37,374 bases of DNA from Lachnospiraceae bacterium (GTDB taxonomy: Bacteria > Bacillota > Clostridia > Lachnospirales > Lachnospiraceae): positions 1 to 37,374 of the forward strand of contig JAQYAY010000025.1 in the NCBI GenBank assembly GCA_029338735.1, in the 5' to 3' direction. The translations under genes were made by a program, and so were the position numbers. Positions 1-6,470 of the stretch are shown here, in pieces; the first letter of the stretch is position 1; every line of letters starts with the position of its first letter. The notes beneath the pieces were generated by a model. It worked only from the letters and a program-made list of their open reading frames with translations, had not been told where the DNA came from and did not search any database.

Positions 1-720
1 CCTCTGATGGCACGCTGCCTGAAGAGTGAGAAACAGGGACACTTCGTATTCTACGGCGCAATGGTTGCCGAAGGTGTCATCGCCCTGATCTGGGCCGCAG
101 CCGGTGTCTCACTGTACAAGGTGACAGGCGGATTAAACACAGGACTCTCACAGGCGCTAGCCGCTGGTCAGTCAGCAGCCATCTATAATGTCTGCAAGAC
201 CACAATGGGAAGTATCGGTGTAGCACTCGCCATGATCGGTGTAGTTGTCTGCCCTATCACTTCAGGTGATACGGCATTCCGTTCTGCAAGACTCACCCTT
301 TCCGACTGGATCGGACTTGATCAGAAGAGAGCCATCAACAGACTAAAGCTCTGCGTACCTTGCTTCGCAGTTGGTGGTTTCCTCGGATTCGGACAGGCAT
401 TCGGTCTTCTGAACTACACGATCATCTGGAGATATTTCTCATGGTCGAACCAGACACTCGCAATGCTCGTTCTGTGGTGCGGTGCTTCGTTCCTCGCTAT
501 GGAGGGCAAGAACTACTGGATCGCAGCTGTTCCGGCAGTATTCATGTCGGCAGTTACATCTACCTATTTCATGATGGCACCTGAGTGCCTCGGAGCTATC
601 CCGGTACTCAAGCTGAATACCACTGTAGCATATCCGGTAGGTATCATCTTTGCAGTCGTATGCCTGGCACTTTTCCAGAAGATGATCCACAAGGCTGACT
701 TCGGAAAAGCCACCGCGTGA
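1..720 (+). CDS. cstA: CstA-family carbon starvation/peptide-pyruvate transporter, C-terminal part
   Basis: The reading frame is open from the first base of the window, so this is the C-terminal 239 residues of a longer integral membrane protein whose start lies outside. The opening PLMARCLKSEK, the following GAMVAEGVIALIWAA segment and the later CPITSGDTAFRSARL stretch are typical of CstA, an uptake carrier for peptides or pyruvate induced on carbon limitation. Several hydrophobic segments follow, including one around the WSNQTLAMLVLW motif. The protein ends at a TGA with a short basic tail. The next gene on the same strand has its own predicted promoter 3 to 30 bases downstream, so the two are probably separate transcripts. 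The family call is firm; the substrate cannot be told from this fragment. Confidence 0.9.
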   Translation, partial: PLMARCLKSEKQGHFVFYGAMVAEGVIALIWAAAGVSLYKVTGGLNTGLSQALAAGQSAAIYNVCKTTMGSIGVALAMIGVVVCPITSGDTAFRSARLTLSDWIGLDQKRAINRLKLCVPCFAVGGFLGFGQAFGLLNYTIIWRYFSWSNQTLAMLVLWCGASFLAMEGKNYWIAAVPAVFMSAVTSTYFMMAPECLGAIPVLKLNTTVAYPVGIIFAVVCLALFQKMIHKADFGKATA

Positions 721-722
721 GC

Positions 723-750
723 TTAACTAAACAGCAAAATATGTTATAAT
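723..750 (+). promoter_or_regulatory. Predicted sigma-A promoter for the PH-like/MoxR/VWA module
   Basis: A perfect TATAAT at 745-750 carries an extended -10 (TGT immediately upstream) and a weak -35 TTAACT at 723-728 with a 16-nt spacer. The start site would be near 757, giving a leader of about 47 nt before the ATG at 804. Confidence 0.6.
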
Positions 751-757
751 GAGTGAC

Positions 758-786
758 GGAGGGCGCGAGCTTTCCGCCACTTTTTT
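758..786 (+). terminator. Weak hairpin plus T-run between cstA and the next gene
   Basis: GGAGGG at 758-763 can pair imperfectly with TTCCGCC at 772-778 (one A/G mismatch, one G-U), and a run of six T follows at 781-786. It would terminate cstA but also lies at the start of the next transcript, so it could act as an attenuator. The stem is short, hence the low confidence. Confidence 0.3.
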
Positions 787-803
787 ATATTGAGGTGATA
801 CAT

Positions 804-1814
804 ATGCTATTCAAACCATCCATGGAAGGGACACATATCCTCGATCCGGATACCCTTTCCATTGACAAGAAGAGTTCCACGAAGATCGAAGGCTGCGGGC
901 TCGGACAGAAGGCCCTGTATTTCAACAGCTTCTTCATAGACCGCAGATACTATGCCGAGTGGCAGGATATCGAGCGTGTCTGGAAGAGAGTCGCCATGAG
1001 CAAGGGCGGCTTTTCCGGCAAGGGGATATTCGGATCGATGGCCTATCTCGTCGTGAAGCTCAGGAACGGCAAGGAATTCCAGTGCAATTTCAAGTACGAG
1101 CAGAATGTCGATATACTCCTGAGCCAGATCGAGAAGAGTCATCCTGAGATCCCTACTCACAGCCTGAAGGAAGAGCAGGCCAAGAAGCGCGAAGAGCTCG
1201 AAGAGAAGAAGAAATACAAGCGTGACCTGTCGAAGAACGCCCAGCAGACTGTCGAGTCTCTCCGCAAATACGAGGACGATCTGAAGCAGAAGCCTGCCAT
1301 CTACGAGCATCTGTCTGCTGCCGCCAGGCAGAAGCGTACTCTTGCCGGTATCAGCGGCACATACAAGATTCTCGCCGGAGTCATTCTTTCCCTGGCAATT
1401 GTTGCTATCATCTTCGGCGTGATCCTGGTCGTCAATCATCATGGCACTGCTGCAATCTATTTCGTGATCTTTGGAATCGCATTTATTTTTACAATAATGG
1501 CTACCGGAGTCCTGCCTACCAGAAAGAGAAATAACAGGACCGCCGAAGCCGAATGGCAGGCCGCTCTGAAGGACAGCGCCAATTATATCAGGCACATCAA
1601 TGGTTTCCCGCTTCCTGCACAGTATGCGCATCCTGTCGTGCTCGAGAGAATGATCCGTGCCATCAGGATGGGACGCGCCGAGACTGCTGACGAGGCTCTC
1701 GACGTCGTAAAAGAGGACCTGAAGAAGCTCAATAATACCGTTCAGGTATCGCAGAAGGAGTATGATGAAGTAGTGGCTGTAAAGCCGATGTTTCTGGTGT
1801 GTGAGTATAAATGA
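804..1814 (+). CDS. Membrane protein with N-terminal PH-like region, coiled coil and two TM segments; unknown function
   Basis: I do not recognise a named family. The ATG at 804 is chosen over an upstream in-frame one because GAGGTGA lies just before it at 792-798. The 336-residue product has three visible parts. Residues about 30-115 alternate short hydrophobic strands with charged turns, resembling a bacterial PH/GRAM-like fold (FFIDRRYYAEWQDIERVWKR, then LVVKLRNGKEFQCNFKYEQ). Residues 121-162 are highly charged and should form a coiled coil. Two transmembrane helices lie at about 187-210 and 214-236, followed by a soluble C-terminal tail. It heads a three-gene run with a MoxR ATPase and a VWA protein, so it may be the membrane client or anchor of that pair (inference). 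A heptanucleotide repeat starts 5 bases after its stop codon. Confidence 0.8.
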   Translation: MLFKPSMEGTHILDPDTLSIDKKSSTKIEGCGLGQKALYFNSFFIDRRYYAEWQDIERVWKRVAMSKGGFSGKGIFGSMAYLVVKLRNGKEFQCNFKYEQNVDILLSQIEKSHPEIPTHSLKEEQAKKREELEEKKKYKRDLSKNAQQTVESLRKYEDDLKQKPAIYEHLSAAARQKRTLAGISGTYKILAGVILSLAIVAIIFGVILVVNHHGTAAIYFVIFGIAFIFTIMATGVLPTRKRNNRTAEAEWQAALKDSANYIRHINGFPLPAQYAHPVVLERMIRAIRMGRAETADEALDVVKEDLKKLNNTVQVSQKEYDEVVAVKPMFLVCEYK

Positions 1815-1819
1815 GCTGG

Positions 1820-1847
1820 AAGTTCTGAGTTCTTGGTTATGAGGTGA
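1820..1847 (+). repeat. Heptanucleotide tandem repeat (RAGTTNN type), copy 1
   Basis: Four consecutive 7-nt units begin just after the TGA of the upstream gene: AAGTTCT, GAGTTCT, then TGGTTAT and GAGGTGA. The last unit is also the ribosome binding site of the following MoxR gene. It belongs to the same repeat family as 12546-12580, 22702-22743, 29645-29707 and 33168-33195. Confidence 0.6.
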
Positions 1848-1851
1848 ATGT

Positions 1852-2763
1852 ATGGATGCTGATGAAATGATGACAGAGGCCAGGTTGCCGGCTGACATGA
1901 TACAAAAGGTGCAGGAATTCCGCAGGAGTCATGAGTGCGATGACACTGGCCGTATCCCGCAGCCTGACCACATCTACTATGGTCCCGATGTATGGAAACG
2001 GTCTGTCGCCGCTCTGCTCTCCGGAGAGAATCTGCTCCTGACAGGCCCGAAGGCTACCGGCAAGAATGTCCTCGCCGACTGCCTCACCTACGTCTTCGGC
2101 CGCCCGCAGTGGAATGTGAGCTTCCATGCCAATGTGGATGCTGCATACCTGATAGGTACAGATACATATGATGGAGAGAAGGTCGTCTTCAGACCCGGCC
2201 CTGTCTATGAATGTGCCACCCACGGCGGCTTCGGAGTGCTCGATGAGATCAATATGGCCAAGAACGAGGCCATGGCTGTACTGCATTCCACCCTCGATTT
2301 CAGAAGGATAATTGATGTTCCCGGATATGAGAGGATCCACGTCGATCCTGCCGCACGATTTATTGGTACGATGAATTATGGATATGCCGGCACGAGGGAG
2401 CTGAACGAGGCTCTCGTGTCACGATTTGCAGTGCTTCGGATGCCGCTCATCGCAAAGGCCGACCTGAAGAAGCTCATTGATGCTTCATATCCTGGCATCA
2501 ACGCTGATATAGAATCACAGCTCATCGAGCTGTTCTATGAACTGCAGGACAAGGCATCACATTCGGAAGTATCCGAGAGGTCCGTAGACCTGCGAGGTAT
2601 GCTCGATGCTCTCAAACTTGTGAAGAATGGCCTGAGTCTAGGCGAGGCACTGCGCATGACTATTGTAGACAAGAGCTTCGACACATATGAGGAAGACCTG
2701 ATCCATGATGTGATCAGGGCCCGGATTCCTGAAGAACTCACTGCGAAGGAAGTGTTCGGCTGA
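1852..2763 (+). CDS. MoxR-type AAA+ ATPase
   Basis: This 303-residue protein is a MoxR-family AAA+ ATPase, a class that works as a chaperone-like remodeller with VWA-domain partners. Visible motifs are Walker A GPKATGKN (65-72), Walker B GVLDEINMA (128-136), sensor 1 GTMNYG (172-177) and an arginine-finger-like NEALVSRF (185-192). Length and motif order are normal for the family. The start follows GAGGTGA at 1841-1847. Its TGA overlaps the ATG of the next gene (TGATG), indicating translational coupling to the VWA protein, the usual genetic partner (compare RavA-ViaA and NorQ-NorD). The client is unknown; the PH-like membrane protein upstream is a candidate by position only. Confidence 0.92.
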   Translation: MDADEMMTEARLPADMIQKVQEFRRSHECDDTGRIPQPDHIYYGPDVWKRSVAALLSGENLLLTGPKATGKNVLADCLTYVFGRPQWNVSFHANVDAAYLIGTDTYDGEKVVFRPGPVYECATHGGFGVLDEINMAKNEAMAVLHSTLDFRRIIDVPGYERIHVDPAARFIGTMNYGYAGTRELNEALVSRFAVLRMPLIAKADLKKLIDASYPGINADIESQLIELFYELQDKASHSEVSERSVDLRGMLDALKLVKNGLSLGEALRMTIVDKSFDTYEEDLIHDVIRARIPEELTAKEVFG

Positions 2764-4526
2764 TGGTCGGTAGGCACTACAGTCAGGGTGAGAAGCGGGC
2801 TCTCAATATCGTATGGGATGCCTCAGGACAGTATGGCACCTATCCGCCATTTCTCGCTGTGAGGCATGATGAGCCGTCATTTTATATGAATCTGATCATC
2901 GGACTGTCACAGAAATGGCTCGACATTGACAGTCTGAATTCATTTTTCCTGTCTTACTCAGGAGCATCAAAGGCTTCTGACTATGATGCCATCGTGTGGC
3001 TGTGCCTCGAGAACTGGCTCTTTCATAGGGAACTGCCTGAGAGGCCTGTACTGAAAAGTCTGCGTCATGAATATGCTGCGTCATTCTGTGCGAATGAGGG
3101 CACTCTGTCGAGACAACAGATGATGGTTAATGACACTTCAGTGATTGCTGTATCGCGCGCCCACTGGGCATCCGTCGCCGGCGAAAAGACTCCCCATCTC
3201 TCATCCCATGAGAAAAAAATCCTCTCCCTTGCAGAATATGAAGACAGTAATGCCACTACTGATGACGTTGTGGAACATCTGAAGATACTGCTGATGGAGG
3301 GGTTTCATTTTTCCGATTTCAGAATGGATGCTGATCATGTGAAGGCTGCCGCCGGACCCATGAGGGACTTCCTGTCCATGCTGATGAGGCATGAGTACAG
3401 GCATGTGGACTCCCTGCTCAACAGGCAGGACATCATATCGGGCTATGGAAGCGGTGCATATGGAAGTGTCAGGGACAAGCATGTATCCGGCCGCAGCGAT
3501 GCGGATACTGACTATGTCAGGGCCTGCTTCGGTCCATGCATCCTGTCTGACAAGGAGATGCATATCCTCCACAATGAGCTGTGCACCGGTACCCATGAGC
3601 TCTGCGATCTCTGGGTTGCAGGCACTCACAAGCCATCCGATGGCAGAGTCTCTGAAGCCGCGCTTGTCGATGAGCAGACGAAAGCACAGATGGATAAGAA
3701 CCGCTCGTTTTACCAGAAGAACTTCACTCTGATCGAGGGCTCTGTAAAGAAGCTCTCATCAGAGCTCGAAAGCGTGCTGTCTGCATTCATGGAACCGCTG
3801 CCTGTAGAGGCAAAGGCAGGTAAGCTGATTTCTGAAAAAGCATGGAGAATGCCGGTCCTTGATGATACTGAGATCTTCGAGAAGCCAGGCGATGAAGTAG
3901 AAAGCGCTGTGACTGTTGATCTGCTCTTAGATGCCTCCGCATCCAGAAGTGCCTCTCAGGAACAGATAGCATCGCAGGCCTATATCATTGCCAAGGCACT
4001 CGAACATGTCCATATCCGCTGCAGGATCATGGATTTCCACTCACTGCGCGGGTACACAGTCCTTCAGATACTTAAAGGGTATAACAGCAATGATGACCGT
4101 GGCATCTTCCAGTATTCGGCTGCCGGATGGAACCGTGACGGGCTGGCTCTGTCTCTTGCCGGCCGGCTCATGGAGGCTGATGCAGGGGAGGCCGCGAAAC
4201 GGATATTTTTTATAATGACAGATGCCAATCCGTCTGATTCGACGAAGGTCCCACCTGAGGGCAAAGATGTCTTCATGCACGAATACGGCGGTGAGACCGG
4301 GCTCGATGATACCCAGAAGGCTGTGACGACGCTGCAGAATGCAGGTATCACGACTGGAGCTATTTTCACCGGTCCGGATCTCTACGTGAAGAATGTAAAG
4401 CGCATCTACGGTGAGCACTTCGTCCGCATCAGGCATGTCGAAGACCTCGCGGGCGGCGTCAGCGAATTGCTGCAGAAACTGCTGGCAAGACAGGGGGGAC
4501 AGGGGACGGTTCTCCTGTCTGATTAG
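2763..4526 (+). CDS. VWA-domain protein, CobT/NorD-like partner of MoxR ATPase
   Basis: The 587-residue protein has a long, poorly conserved N-terminal region and a von Willebrand A domain from about residue 380 to the end. The MIDAS metal motif appears as LLLDASASRS (DxSxS from residue 390) and the second aspartate lies in MTDANPSD (487). This is the arrangement of NorD/CobT/ViaA-type proteins, which recruit targets to MoxR ATPases. Translation is coupled to the ATPase by a 1-nt overlap. The last dozen or so codons lie inside a REP-like repeat, so the tail QGGQGTVLLSD is repeat-encoded and was probably not part of the ancestral protein. The function of the complex is unknown; candidate roles include metal insertion or activation of a membrane protein. 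Confidence 0.85.
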   Translation: MVGRHYSQGEKRALNIVWDASGQYGTYPPFLAVRHDEPSFYMNLIIGLSQKWLDIDSLNSFFLSYSGASKASDYDAIVWLCLENWLFHRELPERPVLKSLRHEYAASFCANEGTLSRQQMMVNDTSVIAVSRAHWASVAGEKTPHLSSHEKKILSLAEYEDSNATTDDVVEHLKILLMEGFHFSDFRMDADHVKAAAGPMRDFLSMLMRHEYRHVDSLLNRQDIISGYGSGAYGSVRDKHVSGRSDADTDYVRACFGPCILSDKEMHILHNELCTGTHELCDLWVAGTHKPSDGRVSEAALVDEQTKAQMDKNRSFYQKNFTLIEGSVKKLSSELESVLSAFMEPLPVEAKAGKLISEKAWRMPVLDDTEIFEKPGDEVESAVTVDLLLDASASRSASQEQIASQAYIIAKALEHVHIRCRIMDFHSLRGYTVLQILKGYNSNDDRGIFQYSAAGWNRDGLALSLAGRLMEADAGEAAKRIFFIMTDANPSDSTKVPPEGKDVFMHEYGGETGLDDTQKAVTTLQNAGITTGAIFTGPDLYVKNVKRIYGEHFVRIRHVEDLAGGVSELLQKLLARQGGQGTVLLSD

Positions 4527-4573
4527 CTCAAATAATTTAATTAAAAAGACAGGAGAACCGTCCCCCTGTCCCC
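4489..4573. repeat. REP-like inverted pair, locus 1
   Basis: Left arm 4489-4519 and right arm 4548-4573 are near-perfect inverted copies of one palindromic unit (GACAGGGGGA, CGG, TTCTCCTGTC), separated by about 28 nt of AT-rich DNA. The left arm is inside the 3' end of the VWA gene and lacks one G of the run. The right arm ends just before the ribosome binding site of the next gene. The AT-rich spacer resembles that of locus 27475-27549 (both contain TGATTA, AAATA, TTTA and AAAAA in order). Confidence 0.85.
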
Positions 4574-4588
4574 GTACTGGTGAAGTGT

Positions 4589-4885
4589 ATGTTTGGTGAG
4601 AAAAAAGTTACGATATTCCAGAAGAAAGATAAGGAAACCTGGAAGAAAATAAAAAAAGCCCTCAAAGAAGAGGGCATTAAACATGTATCGTCCGGTCACT
4701 ACTTCGGAGACTCTGTGTCCCCGAATGGTATTGGCGGGATGGTCGATCCGCGCGACTTCGCTGTCGGACATCAGGTCGACCGTGATATCTATTATATTGA
4801 TGTACCTGAGAGCATGAAGGATCAGGCCATATCTGCCGCCAGAAAGCACGGTCTCGTGCCGGCGGTCATTGAATACAAAGACTGA
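4589..4885 (+). CDS. Small conserved-looking protein of unknown function (98 aa)
   Basis: I do not recognise this protein. The start is taken as the ATG at 4589, 5 nt after GGTGA at 4579-4583; a GTG at 4580 is the alternative. The product begins MFGEKKVTIFQKKD and is soluble, charged and without signal peptide or membrane segment. It has a DPRDFAVGHQVDRDIYYIDV stretch and a C-terminal helix then strand (AISAARKHGLVPAVIEYKD). The KETWKKIKKALKEEGI helix followed by a short strand suggests a small alpha/beta fold of the kind seen in putative signal-transducing DUF2007-like proteins, but this is a guess. It directly follows the REP pair and ends back-to-back, with no intervening base, against the stop codon of the convergent lipoprotein gene. 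Confidence 0.7.
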   Translation: MFGEKKVTIFQKKDKETWKKIKKALKEEGIKHVSSGHYFGDSVSPNGIGGMVDPRDFAVGHQVDRDIYYIDVPESMKDQAISAARKHGLVPAVIEYKD

Positions 4886-6136
4886 TCATTCGTCAGTCTC
4901 TTCAACTCTTGTAGTATTACTGCCGGGTGTGTAGTCCTTCATATACTCACTGTATTCGTGGAAGGACTTGCCAAATGTCAGTCCGAGCGCATCGGCATAT
5001 GACTTGTTGTACAGCTTCACAAATGAAGATCTCGTACGGTATAGTACCTGCATATCGGATGCCTTCTGACCATTAGCCAGAATCTGATATGCCATCTTGC
5101 CTGCCTGATAGCCGGTATCATACGGATCACTCCACAGTGTTACGAGGGTCTGTTGACCAGTCTTCTGGTCTCCCCCGAATGTAGCGACGCGGGCCTTCTT
5201 CGCAGCTGTCGCGATTGAAGATATCTTCGAATCGAGTGAACCGCCTGCAATATACAGCGCATCATTCTGACGAACTGCTGTATTTATGATCTTCTTATCT
5301 GATGCTAAAGCCAGTGACTTGCGCGTCTTCTGTTCCCATTCCATGAGCTCTTCATCAGTATATTCCGGATGCAGCCTCTTCGCGAAATTCTCTGAAATCA
5401 GCGGAACTGTTGGATCAGTTTCATCCGAATTCCTGATTGAATTCAGTAATGTAGTCGAGCTGGCATCATCGCCATCTGTCATCAGTGACTTGTACAGCTT
5501 GCTCGGCAGGATATACTCTCTATACTCAATCCCAGCCTGTGTCAGGAAAGTCTCGAGAGTCCTGTCCACTTTTACAGTGTCCGTATCATCCGGTGAGTAC
5601 AGGATCCCGACCGATCTGATATTCGGAGTCGCTTCTATGAGCTCCGACAGCTGGTCGCTCACATACGGGTTCGAGCTGATACCAGTCACGTTGATACCGG
5701 TAGTCCTGTCGTCATCCGAATCATCATCCTTTTTCTCTGCACCTGAAGCCCGGAGAATATCCTGCACATTGGTAGAAATGACAGAGGTATCGTCGTCATT
5801 TTTCACAAGAGAGTAGGTCGATGAAAGCGCTGATTCGCTCTCCGTCAGAATGACTGACGGCTTCTCCTGCACCATCTCTGCCGCAGTATCATTGACATCA
5901 CCGTCTGATAGCTGCTTCGTGACGATATTCACATGCTTCTCGCCGAGCGTATCCTCAAGGGCATCCCTGAAGCCCTGCTCCAGATTCGTATTGCCATTCT
6001 CGGAAATGATACCTACATTGTAGACTGTATCATCGTCATCATCCGGCTGCCTGTAACTCGTACTCTTGCCACATCCTGTGACTACTACTGCGGTCAGAAG
6101 TGCTGCATTAAATATTGGTAAAAATCGATGTCTCAT
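4886..6136 (-). CDS. Periplasmic-type substrate-binding lipoprotein (TrpX/ABC_sub_bind-like), orphan
   Basis: A 416-residue lipoprotein: a hydrophobic N-terminus ends in the lipobox VVTGC (Cys22), followed by an acidic, low-complexity linker (RQPDDDDDTVYN). The mature part reads as a two-lobe binding protein of the ABC_sub_bind/TrpX family: YNVGIISENGNTNLEQGFRD, a middle IRSVGILYSPDDTDTV segment, and late TLVTLWSDPYDTGYQAGKMA. Family members bind amino acids or small aromatic ligands outside the cell. No permease or ATPase gene lies next to it, so it either serves a distant transporter or acts as a sensor. The ATG at 6136 has AAAGGA 9 nt upstream. A strong but unused-looking ribosome site lies at about 6228-6234. 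Ligand specificity is not readable. Confidence 0.85.
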   Translation of the reverse strand: MRHRFLPIFNAALLTAVVVTGCGKSTSYRQPDDDDDTVYNVGIISENGNTNLEQGFRDALEDTLGEKHVNIVTKQLSDGDVNDTAAEMVQEKPSVILTESESALSSTYSLVKNDDDTSVISTNVQDILRASGAEKKDDDSDDDRTTGINVTGISSNPYVSDQLSELIEATPNIRSVGILYSPDDTDTVKVDRTLETFLTQAGIEYREYILPSKLYKSLMTDGDDASSTTLLNSIRNSDETDPTVPLISENFAKRLHPEYTDEELMEWEQKTRKSLALASDKKIINTAVRQNDALYIAGGSLDSKISSIATAAKKARVATFGGDQKTGQQTLVTLWSDPYDTGYQAGKMAYQILANGQKASDMQVLYRTRSSFVKLYNKSYADALGLTFGKSFHEYSEYMKDYTPGSNTTRVEETDE

Positions 6137-6220
6137 CCTTCAGATCCTTTGCTATCTTCTGGTTCTCATCCATACGCTGTGTAATAGAATCCATATCGTT
6201 TACGAGAACCTGTGTCGCAT
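6108..6220 (-). pseudogene. Leader/possibly frameshifted small ORF upstream of and overlapping the lipoprotein gene
   Basis: An ideal ribosome site (AAGGAGG, 7-nt spacing) precedes the ATG at 6220, but that frame stops after six codons (MRHRFS, TAA at 6200-6202). The frame reached by a one-base shift is open from 6239 to the TAA at 6108 and encodes an amphipathic, helix-like peptide (ending KDLKDETSIFTNI). It overlaps the first 29 nt of the lipoprotein gene. It may be a leader peptide, a translationally coupled small protein with a frameshift, or a decayed gene end. The six-codon ORF and the lipoprotein both begin MRHRF, with different codons at positions 2 to 5. Confidence 0.35.
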
Positions 6221-6263
6221 TTTGCTTCCTCCTTATCACAAAATCACTTTCTCAATACGTTCT

Positions 6264-6292
6264 AATATATCACAAAAATCGCGCGATTTGTA
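6264..6292 (-). promoter_or_regulatory. Predicted promoter for the lipoprotein with an operator-like palindrome
   Basis: On the minus strand TATATT (6264-6269) has an extended -10 (TGA upstream) and a poor -35 TACAAA (6287-6292) at 17-nt spacing. The 14-bp perfect palindrome AAATCGCGCGATTT at 6276-6289 lies in the spacer and touches the -35, a typical position for a repressor operator. Confidence 0.45.
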
Positions 6293-6402
6293 GACTGTAA
6301 TAAAGTTTTTATATGCTCATTGTCTCTTGAAAAACTCTTGAAGACTTCGTCAGAAAATCCACATAAATTTTTTCAAACGATGGGGAAATTCCACAGAAAA
6401 CC

Positions 6403-6408
6403 TATAAT
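6403..6408 (+). promoter_or_regulatory. Possible -10 element for the autolysin gene
   Basis: A perfect TATAAT lies 63 nt upstream of the TTG start at 6471, but no good -35 is found 16-18 nt further upstream. The rest of the intergenic stretch 6137-6470 holds the small leader ORF, the minus-strand promoter and its palindrome. Confidence 0.35.
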
Positions 6409-6470
6409 TCAAAGGGCGTATGTGTTACATTATTATTACAGACGTTTTCAGGAGAAAGGATGATTGATTT

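Noticed and set aside
807-1898. Long minus-strand open frame (over 360 codons) opposite the PH-like gene
   Set aside because: It is the antisense of a well-supported gene with ribosome site and promoter; its translation has no recognisable domain and there is no ribosome site.
3201-4436. Several open frames on both strands within the VWA gene
   Set aside because: They overlap the coding frame that carries an intact MIDAS motif and coupling to the ATPase gene; codon patterns fit only that frame.
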